A stretch of DNA of 64,000 bases from Candidatus Dormiibacterota bacterium (GTDB taxonomy: Bacteria; Chloroflexota; Dormibacteria; Dormibacterales; Dormibacteraceae), in the NCBI GenBank assembly GCA_024280995.1, contig JAMXLM010000005.1, forward strand, positions 30,919 to 94,918, read 5' to 3'. Both the position numbers and the translations under genes were made by a program. Numbering within the stretch: position 1 is the first letter of the stretch; each line of letters begins with the position of its first letter. The notes under the pieces were generated by a model. It had not been told where the DNA came from. It worked only from the letters and a program-made list of their open reading frames with translations, and ran no database searches. Positions 16,942-23,974 of this stretch are shown in pieces.

Positions 16942-18587
16942 GCCGGCGCCGCTTCCTCGACCAGCTCCCCCGACTCGCGGAGGTCCCGAAGGGGCATGAA
17001 GCTGCGGACCGGTGGAACCCGCTCGAAGTTGTAAGGCGGCGGCGGTGAGGTCGTCGCCCACTCGAGCGTGTTGCCCTGCCAGGGGTCGTTGCCCGCGATC
17101 TCGCCGTGGTTCCAGCTGCGGATGATGTTGATCAGGAAGATGCCGACCGCGATGGCTATAAGGAATGACGAGGCCGTGATGATCAGGTTGGTCGTCGCCC
17201 AGGCTTCGTTGGAGTAGGTCCAGATACGTCGCGGCATGCCCTCGAGACCGAGGGTGTGCATGATGAGGAAGGTCCCGTTGAAGCCGATGAACGTGAGCCA
17301 GAAGTGCCACTCACCGAGCTTCCTGTCCAGCAGCCGGCCTGTGATCTTCGGGAACCAGTAGTAGATACCGGCGAAGATCGCGAAGACGCTTCCGCCGAAG
17401 AGCACGTAGTGCAGGTGGGCGACCACGTAGTAGGACTGGTGCAGCTGCGTGTCGACGGGCACTGACGCGAGGTAGATGCCCGTAATGCCGCCGATCAGGA
17501 ACGTTGCGAGGAAGCCGAAGACGAACTTGATGGGGACTGTGAAGTCGATCGAGCCCCACCATGCCGTCGCGATCCAGTTGAACATCTTGATGCCGGTCGG
17601 CACCGCGATCAGCATCGTCATGAGCATGAAGAAGCCCTCGACATACGTGTTCATGCCGACCGTGAACATGTGGTGCGCCCAGACGGTCATCGACAGGAAG
17701 ACGATGCCGAACAGCGCGGCGACCATCGACATGTAGCCGAAGATCGGCTTGCGCGCGAAGACCGGGACGATCTCGGAGATCATCCCGAACGCGGGCAGGA
17801 TCATCACGTAGACCTCGGGATGGCCGAAGAACCAGAAGAGGTGTTGATAGAGGACCGGCCGGCCACCCGTGGTGAAGAACTGCGTTCCGAACTGGCGGTC
17901 GAACTCGAGCAGGATCATGGCCGCCGCCAGAGGGGCGCCGACGATGAGCAGCAGGATCGAGGTCGAGATCTGCGCCCACACGAAGAGCGGAAGGCGCGAG
18001 AAGCGCATGCCCGGCGCGCGAAGGGCGACGATCGTGGTCAGGAAGTTGGTCGAGGCCATGATCCCGCTGATCGCCCAGACGATGATGCTCATCGCCCAGA
18101 AGTCGACCCCGAGGCTGTGGTTCTGGAAGGCCTTCTCGGTCAGCGGCGCGTAGCCGGTCCAGCCGGCGTCGAGCGAGTGGCCGGTCAGGAAACCGCAGTA
18201 GTACAGGATGATCGACACCGGCACGAGCCAGAAGCCGAGCAGGTTGACGCGCGGGAAGGCCATGTCGCGCGCGCCGATCATGATCGGCACCATGTAGTTC
18301 GCGATCCCGGTGACGAAGATCGTGACGAAGAAGAAGATCATCGTCACGCCGTGCGCCGAGAGGATCTGGTTGTAGGTCGCCGCGTCGACGATCTGGAGGT
18401 TGGGCTGTGAAAGCTGCAGGCGGATGATCAGTGCGAAGATGCCGCCGACCACGAAGCTCAGCATCGCGGTGACCATGTACATGATCCCGATCAGCTTGTG
18501 ATCGGTGGTCGTCAGCCAGAGGCTTATCGGCTTGAAAAATGTGTCGTCGTAAGCCTTCGGGCGAGGGAGGACTGTGGTTGCTGCCAT
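16938..18587 (-). CDS. ctaD: cytochrome c oxidase subunit I (A-type heme-copper oxidase)
   Basis: 549 residues with 12 expected membrane helices. Seen in order: TTTDHKLIGIMYM, the heme ligand region LSAHGVTMIFFF, WFFGHPEVYVMILPAFG (CuB ligands with the D-channel glutamate of the A1 subtype), TVWAHHMFTVGMN and the paired heme histidines YYVVAHLHYVLFGG. This is the proton-pumping catalytic subunit reducing O2 to water. It follows ctaC by 15 bases on the same strand; the remaining oxidase genes (subunit III, COX4-like) are divergent. Confidence 0.97.
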   Translation of the reverse strand: MAATTVLPRPKAYDDTFFKPISLWLTTTDHKLIGIMYMVTAMLSFVVGGIFALIIRLQLSQPNLQIVDAATYNQILSAHGVTMIFFFVTIFVTGIANYMVPIMIGARDMAFPRVNLLGFWLVPVSIILYYCGFLTGHSLDAGWTGYAPLTEKAFQNHSLGVDFWAMSIIVWAISGIMASTNFLTTIVALRAPGMRFSRLPLFVWAQISTSILLLIVGAPLAAAMILLEFDRQFGTQFFTTGGRPVLYQHLFWFFGHPEVYVMILPAFGMISEIVPVFARKPIFGYMSMVAALFGIVFLSMTVWAHHMFTVGMNTYVEGFFMLMTMLIAVPTGIKMFNWIATAWWGSIDFTVPIKFVFGFLATFLIGGITGIYLASVPVDTQLHQSYYVVAHLHYVLFGGSVFAIFAGIYYWFPKITGRLLDRKLGEWHFWLTFIGFNGTFLIMHTLGLEGMPRRIWTYSNEAWATTNLIITASSFLIAIAVGIFLINIIRSWNHGEIAGNDPWQGNTLEWATTSPPPPYNFERVPPVRSFMPLRDLRESGELVEEAAPA

Positions 18588-18602
18588 CCGATTCCTATCC
18601 TA

Positions 18603-19379
18603 CTAAGGCGACGGCGAGGCGGCCGCGGTCGCCTTGGCTTTCTGTTGGGCCATCCAGGCATCGAAGTCGGGTTGGTCCATCGCCTGGACGATGATCTGCA
18701 TGGAGGCGTGGCCCACCCCGCATAGCTCCGCACACTCCCCGCGCCACTGTCCGACTCGGTCGATCTTCATCCACGAGTAGTTGTAGTAGCCGGGCACGGC
18801 GTCGGTCTTGCCCGAGATCGCCGGCACCCACCACGAGTGGATCACGTCCGTGCCGGCGAACTGGAGCTTGATAAGCGTGTGCGTGGGCACGACGAACGGC
18901 TCGACGGAGCTCGTCAGGCTGCCTTCCTGGTGAACGACGACGCCGTTGCCGTAGTCGTAGTCCCAGCCGAACTGGTGGCCGCTGATCGTGACCTGCATCT
19001 GCTGGTCGTTGATCGGCTGGAAGTAGTTCTGCAGCGCGACAAAGCTGAAGACGGCGATCGTCAGGACGATGACGAGCGGGATCGCAGTCCAGATGAGCTC
19101 AACCCCCGTGTGCCCGTGGACCTGGGGCGGCGTGTAGCCCGCCGGTTGCCTCGACCGCCGGTACCGGATGGCGACCCACAGAAGCGCCGCCTCGTAGCCG
19201 ACGAAGACGATGATGGCCGGGATCGAGATGCCGAGGTAGAGGTTGTAGATGGCCTGCCCGTTCGGCGAAACGGGTTCGGGAAAGATCGGGCTCAGGCCGC
19301 CCACACCGCAGCCGCTGAGAGCGATGGTGAGGGCTGTGAGGCCCAGAATCGTGAAGAGCGCCCGGGCGCTTCTTGTCAC
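18603..19379 (-). CDS. ctaC: cytochrome c oxidase subunit II (lipoprotein)
   Basis: 258 residues. A lipoprotein signal peptide (ALFTILGLTALTIALSGC, lipobox LSGC) precedes two membrane helices and the cupredoxin domain with the CuA site CAELCGVGHASM. There is no C-terminal cytochrome c domain, so an external electron donor is needed; the cupredoxin lipoprotein at 20601 is a candidate. GTG start at 19379, 8 bases after TATACT (19393-19388), fits a leaderless transcript. It shares a 75-base divergent promoter region with the Zn-ribbon/COX4-like gene. Confidence 0.94.
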   Translation of the reverse strand: MTRSARALFTILGLTALTIALSGCGVGGLSPIFPEPVSPNGQAIYNLYLGISIPAIIVFVGYEAALLWVAIRYRRSRQPAGYTPPQVHGHTGVELIWTAIPLVIVLTIAVFSFVALQNYFQPINDQQMQVTISGHQFGWDYDYGNGVVVHQEGSLTSSVEPFVVPTHTLIKLQFAGTDVIHSWWVPAISGKTDAVPGYYNYSWMKIDRVGQWRGECAELCGVGHASMQIIVQAMDQPDFDAWMAQQKAKATAAASPSP

Positions 19380-19454
19380 GAGGAGCAAGTATATCGACGG
19401 CCGGATTCGCGACCGGCGAGCCCGCTCGCATTGCGGATAGAATCCAAAACGATC

Positions 19455-19949
19455 GTGGCCGTCGCCAACAAACCTCGCTACGTCGACGTGTCCAATCCCA
19501 GCCTGTCGGTCCAGTGTCCGAACTGCGGGCTGAGGACGCAACGCTTCCTCGACCACTGCCGCAACTGCGGCTACAAGCTGTGGCCGTCGAGCGAGCTGGC
19601 GTCGGCCGCGTTCAAGGCATGGCGCGACGCCGACCCGAGCCGGGCCGAGACGACGCGATACGACCTGGACGTCCCCGAGGACACGGCCGGCCCGGAGGTC
19701 GACTATGCGGCGCGCGCCCACCAGCTAGGGATCCACATATTTCCAAGCAGCAACTACCCCTTCACCATCTGTGTCGGGGCGCTGTTCCTTGGACTGGCCG
19801 CGGTTCCGGTCCCCGGACCGGTGCGCATCGCGTTTCTCGTGATCGGCCTGTTGATCTTTCTGATCGGTCTGGTCGGATGGGTGCTCGTGGAGGACGTCCG
19901 GATGTTTCCGACCGACGGCTCGTCCGCGAGCGGTGAGGCACACCACTGA
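19455..19949 (+). CDS. zinc-ribbon protein with COX4-like two-helix domain
   Basis: 164 residues. A zinc ribbon near residues 20-42 (CPNCG ... CRNCGYKLWP) is followed by a soluble linker (DLDVPEDTAGPEVDY) and two membrane helices ending GLVGWVLVEDVRMFP. The last motif resembles the small subunit IV of bacterial aa3 oxidases, and the gene is translationally coupled to ctaE (TGATG overlap at 19947-19951). The GTG start has TAGAAT 11 bases upstream (19438-19443). A role in oxidase assembly or as the fourth subunit is inferred from context. Confidence 0.72.
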   Translation: MAVANKPRYVDVSNPSLSVQCPNCGLRTQRFLDHCRNCGYKLWPSSELASAAFKAWRDADPSRAETTRYDLDVPEDTAGPEVDYAARAHQLGIHIFPSSNYPFTICVGALFLGLAAVPVPGPVRIAFLVIGLLIFLIGLVGWVLVEDVRMFPTDGSSASGEAHH

Positions 19950-20575
19950 TGGCGGTCGCCACGATCCGGCCCGAACCGACCCCGGGGTACCCAGCGATCA
20001 AGCCCGGGATGATGGGCATGTACATCTTCCTGGCCTCCGAGGTGATGTTCTTCGGGAGCCTGTTCGCGACCTACTTCTATCTCTTCGGGTCCCACGTCGT
20101 GTGGCCGCCGCCGCCACCGACGAGCACGCCGGAGTTCTACGTCAGCTGGCTCGGCATCCCGGCGATCAACACCGTGGTGCTGCTGTCGAGTGGCGTGACA
20201 TGCCACTTCGGGCTCGAAGCACTGTCCCACGACAACCGGCAGCGCTTCTACGTGCTGTGGATCGCGACGATCATCCTGGGCTTTGGGTTCGAGTTCGGCC
20301 AGCTCTACGAGTTCATCAGCGCCTTCGGCCGTGGTTTGAACCTGACGGCGAACAATTTCGCCAGCGCCTTCTTCGCGATGACCGGCTTCCACGGCCTGCA
20401 CGTGCTCGGTGGCCTGATCTTGCTGATCCTGATCCTGTACCGCGCCTCGCGCGGTCAGTTCGACTCCCGGAATCACGTCGGGCCGGCCGCCGTGACGCTC
20501 TACTGGCACTTCGTCGACGTGGTCTGGGTGTTCCTTTTCCTGATCCTCTACGTGGGGGTCACGGCGTTCAAGTGA
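19949..20575 (+). CDS. ctaE: cytochrome c oxidase subunit III
   Basis: 208 residues, five to seven hydrophobic helices. Family motifs: GMMGMYIFLASEVMFFGSLF near the N-terminus, FFAMTGFHGLHVLGGLI in the middle and VTLYWHFVDVVWVFLFLILY at the end. It stabilises the catalytic subunit I. The ATG overlaps the preceding gene's stop, so the two are co-translated; the cupredoxin gene follows after 25 bases. Confidence 0.96.
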   Translation: MAVATIRPEPTPGYPAIKPGMMGMYIFLASEVMFFGSLFATYFYLFGSHVVWPPPPPTSTPEFYVSWLGIPAINTVVLLSSGVTCHFGLEALSHDNRQRFYVLWIATIILGFGFEFGQLYEFISAFGRGLNLTANNFASAFFAMTGFHGLHVLGGLILLILILYRASRGQFDSRNHVGPAAVTLYWHFVDVVWVFLFLILYVGVTAFK

Positions 20576-20600
20576 AACACCCGCTGGTATCAATACGAAG

Positions 20601-20960
20601 ATGAAAGCTCTCGCGGTCAGCCTTGCCACGGCGGCGCTGCTGGCGGGATGTGGCGGCAGCAGCCCAAGTCAACCTTCGGGCTCGATCAAGGTCACATTGA
20701 CCGAGTTCAAGTTCGACCCTTCGACCATCTCGGTGCCGCACGGCAAGGTGGTGTTCTACCTGGTCAACTCGGGCTCCGTCCAGCACGACATGGCGATCCG
20801 TGACAGCTCGAACAACCAGATGGATAAGAGCGAGCTCGTCTCGGCCGGAGACTCGAGCGTCTTCACCGTGAACAACATCGCCGCGGGGACCTACACGATC
20901 TACTGCACCCAGCAGGGCCATGAAGCCTCTGGGATGAAGGGGACGCTGACCGTTACCTGA
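20601..20960 (+). CDS. cupredoxin-domain lipoprotein
   Basis: 119 residues. A lipoprotein signal (ATAALLAGCGG, lipobox LAGC) precedes a plastocyanin-like domain with probable copper ligands His in SVQHDMAI, Cys in TIYCTQQGHE, His in the same motif and Met in SGMKG. It lies at the end of the oxidase cluster, so a role as an electron donor to the CuA site or in copper delivery is likely. The ATG is preceded by an A+T-rich stretch without a clear ribosome site. Convergent with the FKBP gene 15 bases away. Confidence 0.85.
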   Translation: MKALAVSLATAALLAGCGGSSPSQPSGSIKVTLTEFKFDPSTISVPHGKVVFYLVNSGSVQHDMAIRDSSNNQMDKSELVSAGDSSVFTVNNIAAGTYTIYCTQQGHEASGMKGTLTVT

Positions 20961-20975
20961 GGCGGCCGCCCCGGG

Positions 20976-21554
20976 CTACTTGGACGGCGACGCGCTCGGG
21001 CTGGGTGTCGGGCTCGGGCCCGGCTTGAGACTTATCAGCTCGATCTCGAAGATCAACGTCGCATTCGGCGGAATGGTCTGCGCGCCGGTCGTCTGATCGG
21101 TCTGGCCCTGGGCTCCGTACGCCAGCTCCGGCGGGATCATCAGCCAGCGCTTGCCGCCGACCCTCATCCCAGGCACGCCCTCGTCCCAGCCGGCGATGAC
21201 CTGGCCCTGGCCGATCTGAAATGGGAACGATGTGCGCCCCGGATTGCGGCTGGAGTCGAACATCTGGCAGCTGGTGAACCAACCCGTGTACTCAACTTCC
21301 GCGTTCTGTCCCTTTATTGCCGCTTCGCCGGTTCCCACCTTGAGGTCGACGATCTTCAAGCCGTCGGGGTAGGTCACGCTCGGGAGGCCGCTGCCGGCGT
21401 TGCAGTCGTCGGCGCCCGGCGAAACGCTCGGCTTCGCCGACGGGTTCGGGCTCTCGTTTGCGACAGGCGGGCTGCCTCCGTAGGGATCGCCGTAGCCGCA
21501 GGCGGTCGCCGCGAAGGCGGTCACGGCGAAGAGACCGAGGAGCGTTCGCCTCAC
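20976..21554 (-). CDS. FKBP-type peptidyl-prolyl isomerase lipoprotein
   Basis: 192 residues. Signal peptide with lipobox (FAVTAFAATACGYG), a Ser/Pro-rich linker, then a single FKBP domain: VEYTGWF, FPFQIGQGQVIAGWDEGV, MRVGGKRWLMIPPELAYG and IPPNATLIFEIELI. The C-terminal tail is Pro/Ser-rich. It catalyses proline isomerisation in exported proteins. The GTG start overlaps the cyclophilin stop (GTGA at 21551-21554), so two structurally unrelated isomerases form one operon. Confidence 0.94.
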   Translation of the reverse strand: MRRTLLGLFAVTAFAATACGYGDPYGGSPPVANESPNPSAKPSVSPGADDCNAGSGLPSVTYPDGLKIVDLKVGTGEAAIKGQNAEVEYTGWFTSCQMFDSSRNPGRTSFPFQIGQGQVIAGWDEGVPGMRVGGKRWLMIPPELAYGAQGQTDQTTGAQTIPPNATLIFEIELISLKPGPSPTPSPSASPSK

Positions 21555-22033
21555 GAAGCGGTGACGTCGAGCGAGGACATCGTGTCGCCGACCTTGATCT
21601 TGTCGATCACTTCCATGCCAGACGTGACCTGGCCGAAGTGGTTGTAGACGCCGTTGTCGGCCAGGAAGGGCGCGTCACCGAGCGTGATGAAGAACTGCGA
21701 GCCGCTCACCCCAGCCGCGCTGGAGGCCATGCCCACCGTGCCGCGCGGCCACTTCGACTCATTCGTTTCGTCTGGCAGCTTGTAGGGCGGCCCGCCGGTG
21801 CCGTCGCCCGAGGGGTCGCCTCCCTGGACGACAAACCCCGGGACGACCCGGTGGAAGGTCAGCCCGCCATAAAAGCCGTTCTGTGCGAGTGCGACGAAGT
21901 TGTTGACCGTCTGCGGGGCGACCTTCGGATCGACGAGCTGGATCACGAAGTCACCGCGCGAGGTGTGCACGGTGACGCTGTACCTCTTGCTCGGATCGAT
22001 CACGTTCGGCGGCGGCGTGCTGCGGTTTTCCAT
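21551..22033 (-). CDS. cyclophilin-type peptidyl-prolyl isomerase
   Basis: 160 residues. Cyclophilin core: VTVHTSRGDFVIQL, VAPQTVNNFVALAQNGFYGG, LTFHRVVPGFVVQGGDP, GSQFFITLGDAP and NHFGQVTSGMEVIDKI. There is no signal peptide from the chosen ATG at 22033, so it is probably cytoplasmic; an in-frame ATG at 22093 would add 20 residues but overlaps the divergent PRC-barrel start. First gene of a two-isomerase operon with the FKBP lipoprotein. Confidence 0.93.
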   Translation of the reverse strand: MENRSTPPPNVIDPSKRYSVTVHTSRGDFVIQLVDPKVAPQTVNNFVALAQNGFYGGLTFHRVVPGFVVQGGDPSGDGTGGPPYKLPDETNESKWPRGTVGMASSAAGVSGSQFFITLGDAPFLADNGVYNHFGQVTSGMEVIDKIKVGDTMSSLDVTAS

Positions 22034-22091
22034 CGGGAGACGATCCACGATAGAGGATCGCGGACCGGGTCCGCCGCTACGCTTTGCTGCC

Positions 22092-22730
22092 ATGGCCGAC
22101 GAAGACTTTCACCTGGGCGCGGCGGTCGTCTCGAGCGACGGACGGGAGATCGGCAAGCTGGTGCACCTGCTCGTCGGGCCGGAGTACGGACTCCGCGCGC
22201 TTGTGGTGAAGGAGAGCGCGGCGTTCACAGGGCACGGTTTCTCGCCGGGGTCGTACCTGGTCAACGACGAGTTCGTCGTGCCGGTCGACGCAGCCAGATC
22301 GGTGACGCACGACCGGGTCGAGCTTTCGCTTTCCTCGGGCGACGTACGGCTGCTGCCGGCGTACCTCAGCTACCGCGAGAAGGAGGAGACGTCGACCGAG
22401 TTCGCGGCGGACGAGATCGGTCCTCTGACCGCGTCGCCCGAGGTGCCGCACTGGGTCGAGCAGTTGGCCAACAAGGCCGCCGACTCGCTGGAGATCGACC
22501 GCGACGAGAACGTGATGATCGGGCACAGCGGGAAGAAGCTGGGCACCGTGAAGGACGTGCTGTTCGACGACGATCAGCTGGTCGGGGTCGTGATCCGGCC
22601 GGAGGGGTTCTTCCGCGGGGACGTGATACTTCCCCGTCGGTTCCTCGACCGGAGCGACGACGCCGCGCTGTTCGCACGCATCGAGGAAGGGGACCTCGAG
22701 AGGCTGACGCCCTTCAAGCCCGGCGACTGA
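22092..22730 (+). CDS. PRC-barrel domain protein
   Basis: 212 residues with two PRC-barrel-like modules: one at about 5-70 (HLGAAVVSSDGREIGKLVHL) and one at about 140-200 (MIGHSGKKLGTVKDVLFDDD, then RGDVILPRRFLDR). PRC-barrel proteins have varied roles in RNA processing and photosynthetic reaction centres; in soil bacteria they are often stress-associated with no known function. TACGCT (22078-22083) lies 8 bases before the ATG. Convergent with the MFS gene. Confidence 0.75.
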   Translation: MADEDFHLGAAVVSSDGREIGKLVHLLVGPEYGLRALVVKESAAFTGHGFSPGSYLVNDEFVVPVDAARSVTHDRVELSLSSGDVRLLPAYLSYREKEETSTEFAADEIGPLTASPEVPHWVEQLANKAADSLEIDRDENVMIGHSGKKLGTVKDVLFDDDQLVGVVIRPEGFFRGDVILPRRFLDRSDDAALFARIEEGDLERLTPFKPGD

Positions 22731-22739
22731 CCCGGAATT

Positions 22740-23879
22740 TCAGCGGGCCGGTTCGCGCGCCCCCGTCAAAACAAGCGTGCCGAGCCCGACCGACAACCCC
22801 GCGATCACGTAAAGCGCCACCTGCACCCCGGAGGTGGCAGCCACCGCGCCTCCGATCAACGGGCCCAGGAAGAATCCCATCGCGATCGCGCTGGCGTTGA
22901 ACCCGAACACCGTGCTCTGCGCGTCGTGCGGCGTCTCCAGCCCGATCATGCTCGCGGTCGCGGGAATCAGGACCCCGAAGAACAGGCCCGTGAGCCCGAT
23001 ACCGATCAGCGCCAACGCAGGCCACGGCGCGATCCCGATCACGGCGATCGAAACCGCTCCCGCGAAACCGGAAGCCGCGGCCGTGGTCACGTACCCGAGC
23101 CTGCGCGAGACAGTCGTATATCCGACCGCCGAGGCGCTGCTGAAGATCCCGGCAAGACTGAAGCCGATGCCGGCGAGGGCGGACACGCCGGTGGTCAGCA
23201 TCCCGAGCAGCCTCAGCACGAGGAGCTGCTGCGACGCCGAGTTGCAAAGGCTCACCAGGCCCTGCGCCGCCATCAGCACCACCAGCGCCTTGATCAACCC
23301 GGGCTGAGCCCGCAACAGTGACAGCGAGCTCACGCGAGGCCCCGTCCTGCGAACCGGCGGGCTTTCCCGGACGATCACGAGCACCGGGATGAGCGAGAGC
23401 AGGAGCAGGACGCCGCCACCGAGAAACACCAGGCGCAGTCCGAACACGGCGCCCGCCAGGCCGCCGACGACCGGCCCGATCGCGCCGCCAAGAGCGATGC
23501 CCGAGTTCACGACCCCGAGCGACCAGCCGACCCGCGACCGCGGGGTCTCGGCCGCGACCAGAGCCGTGGCCGCGGCCACCGTTCCACTCGTCGCGCCCTG
23601 CAGGAAGCGCAGGATCACTAGCTCGACCGGGTTCTGCGCGAAGAAGATCAGGCCGACCGTGATCGCCCCGCCGAGCATCGAGCGGAGGAGCATCGGCTTG
23701 CGCCCGAACCGGTCCCCGAGGATGCCCCATATCGGGCTCGCGATCGCCATCGCCAGACCCGAGGCGCTTGCCGTCGCGGCGGTCCACAGGTCCAGCTGGG
23801 GTCCACTGGCCACGCCGAGGTCGTGGTGGAGAAAGATCGACAAGAACGGAAAGGCGAACGAAAAGCCGAAGATCGCCAT
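22740..23879 (-). CDS. MFS transporter (DHA1-like)
   Basis: From ATG 23879 it has 379 residues and about 11-12 helices, with the MFS signature GILGDRFGRKPMLL between helices 2 and 3. Drug:proton antiport is the likely class; the substrate is unknown. The conserved N-terminus clearly continues upstream of the ATG (NWRRNLAALWFAEF reads into helix 1), yet no ATG, GTG or TTG occurs there. A CTG at 23972, 2 bases after the stop of the dehydrogenase gene, would give 410 residues, the usual family size. The start is therefore unresolved. Confidence 0.85.
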   Translation of the reverse strand: MAIFGFSFAFPFLSIFLHHDLGVASGPQLDLWTAATASASGLAMAIASPIWGILGDRFGRKPMLLRSMLGGAITVGLIFFAQNPVELVILRFLQGATSGTVAAATALVAAETPRSRVGWSLGVVNSGIALGGAIGPVVGGLAGAVFGLRLVFLGGGVLLLLSLIPVLVIVRESPPVRRTGPRVSSLSLLRAQPGLIKALVVLMAAQGLVSLCNSASQQLLVLRLLGMLTTGVSALAGIGFSLAGIFSSASAVGYTTVSRRLGYVTTAAASGFAGAVSIAVIGIAPWPALALIGIGLTGLFFGVLIPATASMIGLETPHDAQSTVFGFNASAIAMGFFLGPLIGGAVAATSGVQVALYVIAGLSVGLGTLVLTGAREPAR

Positions 23880-23974
23880 GAACTCGGCGAACCAGAGCGC
23901 CGCGAGGTTGCGCCGCCAGTTGACTCCGCCCGCGTTGATCGGAGGTGTTGTCGCGCGAACGTCGGTCGACAGGG

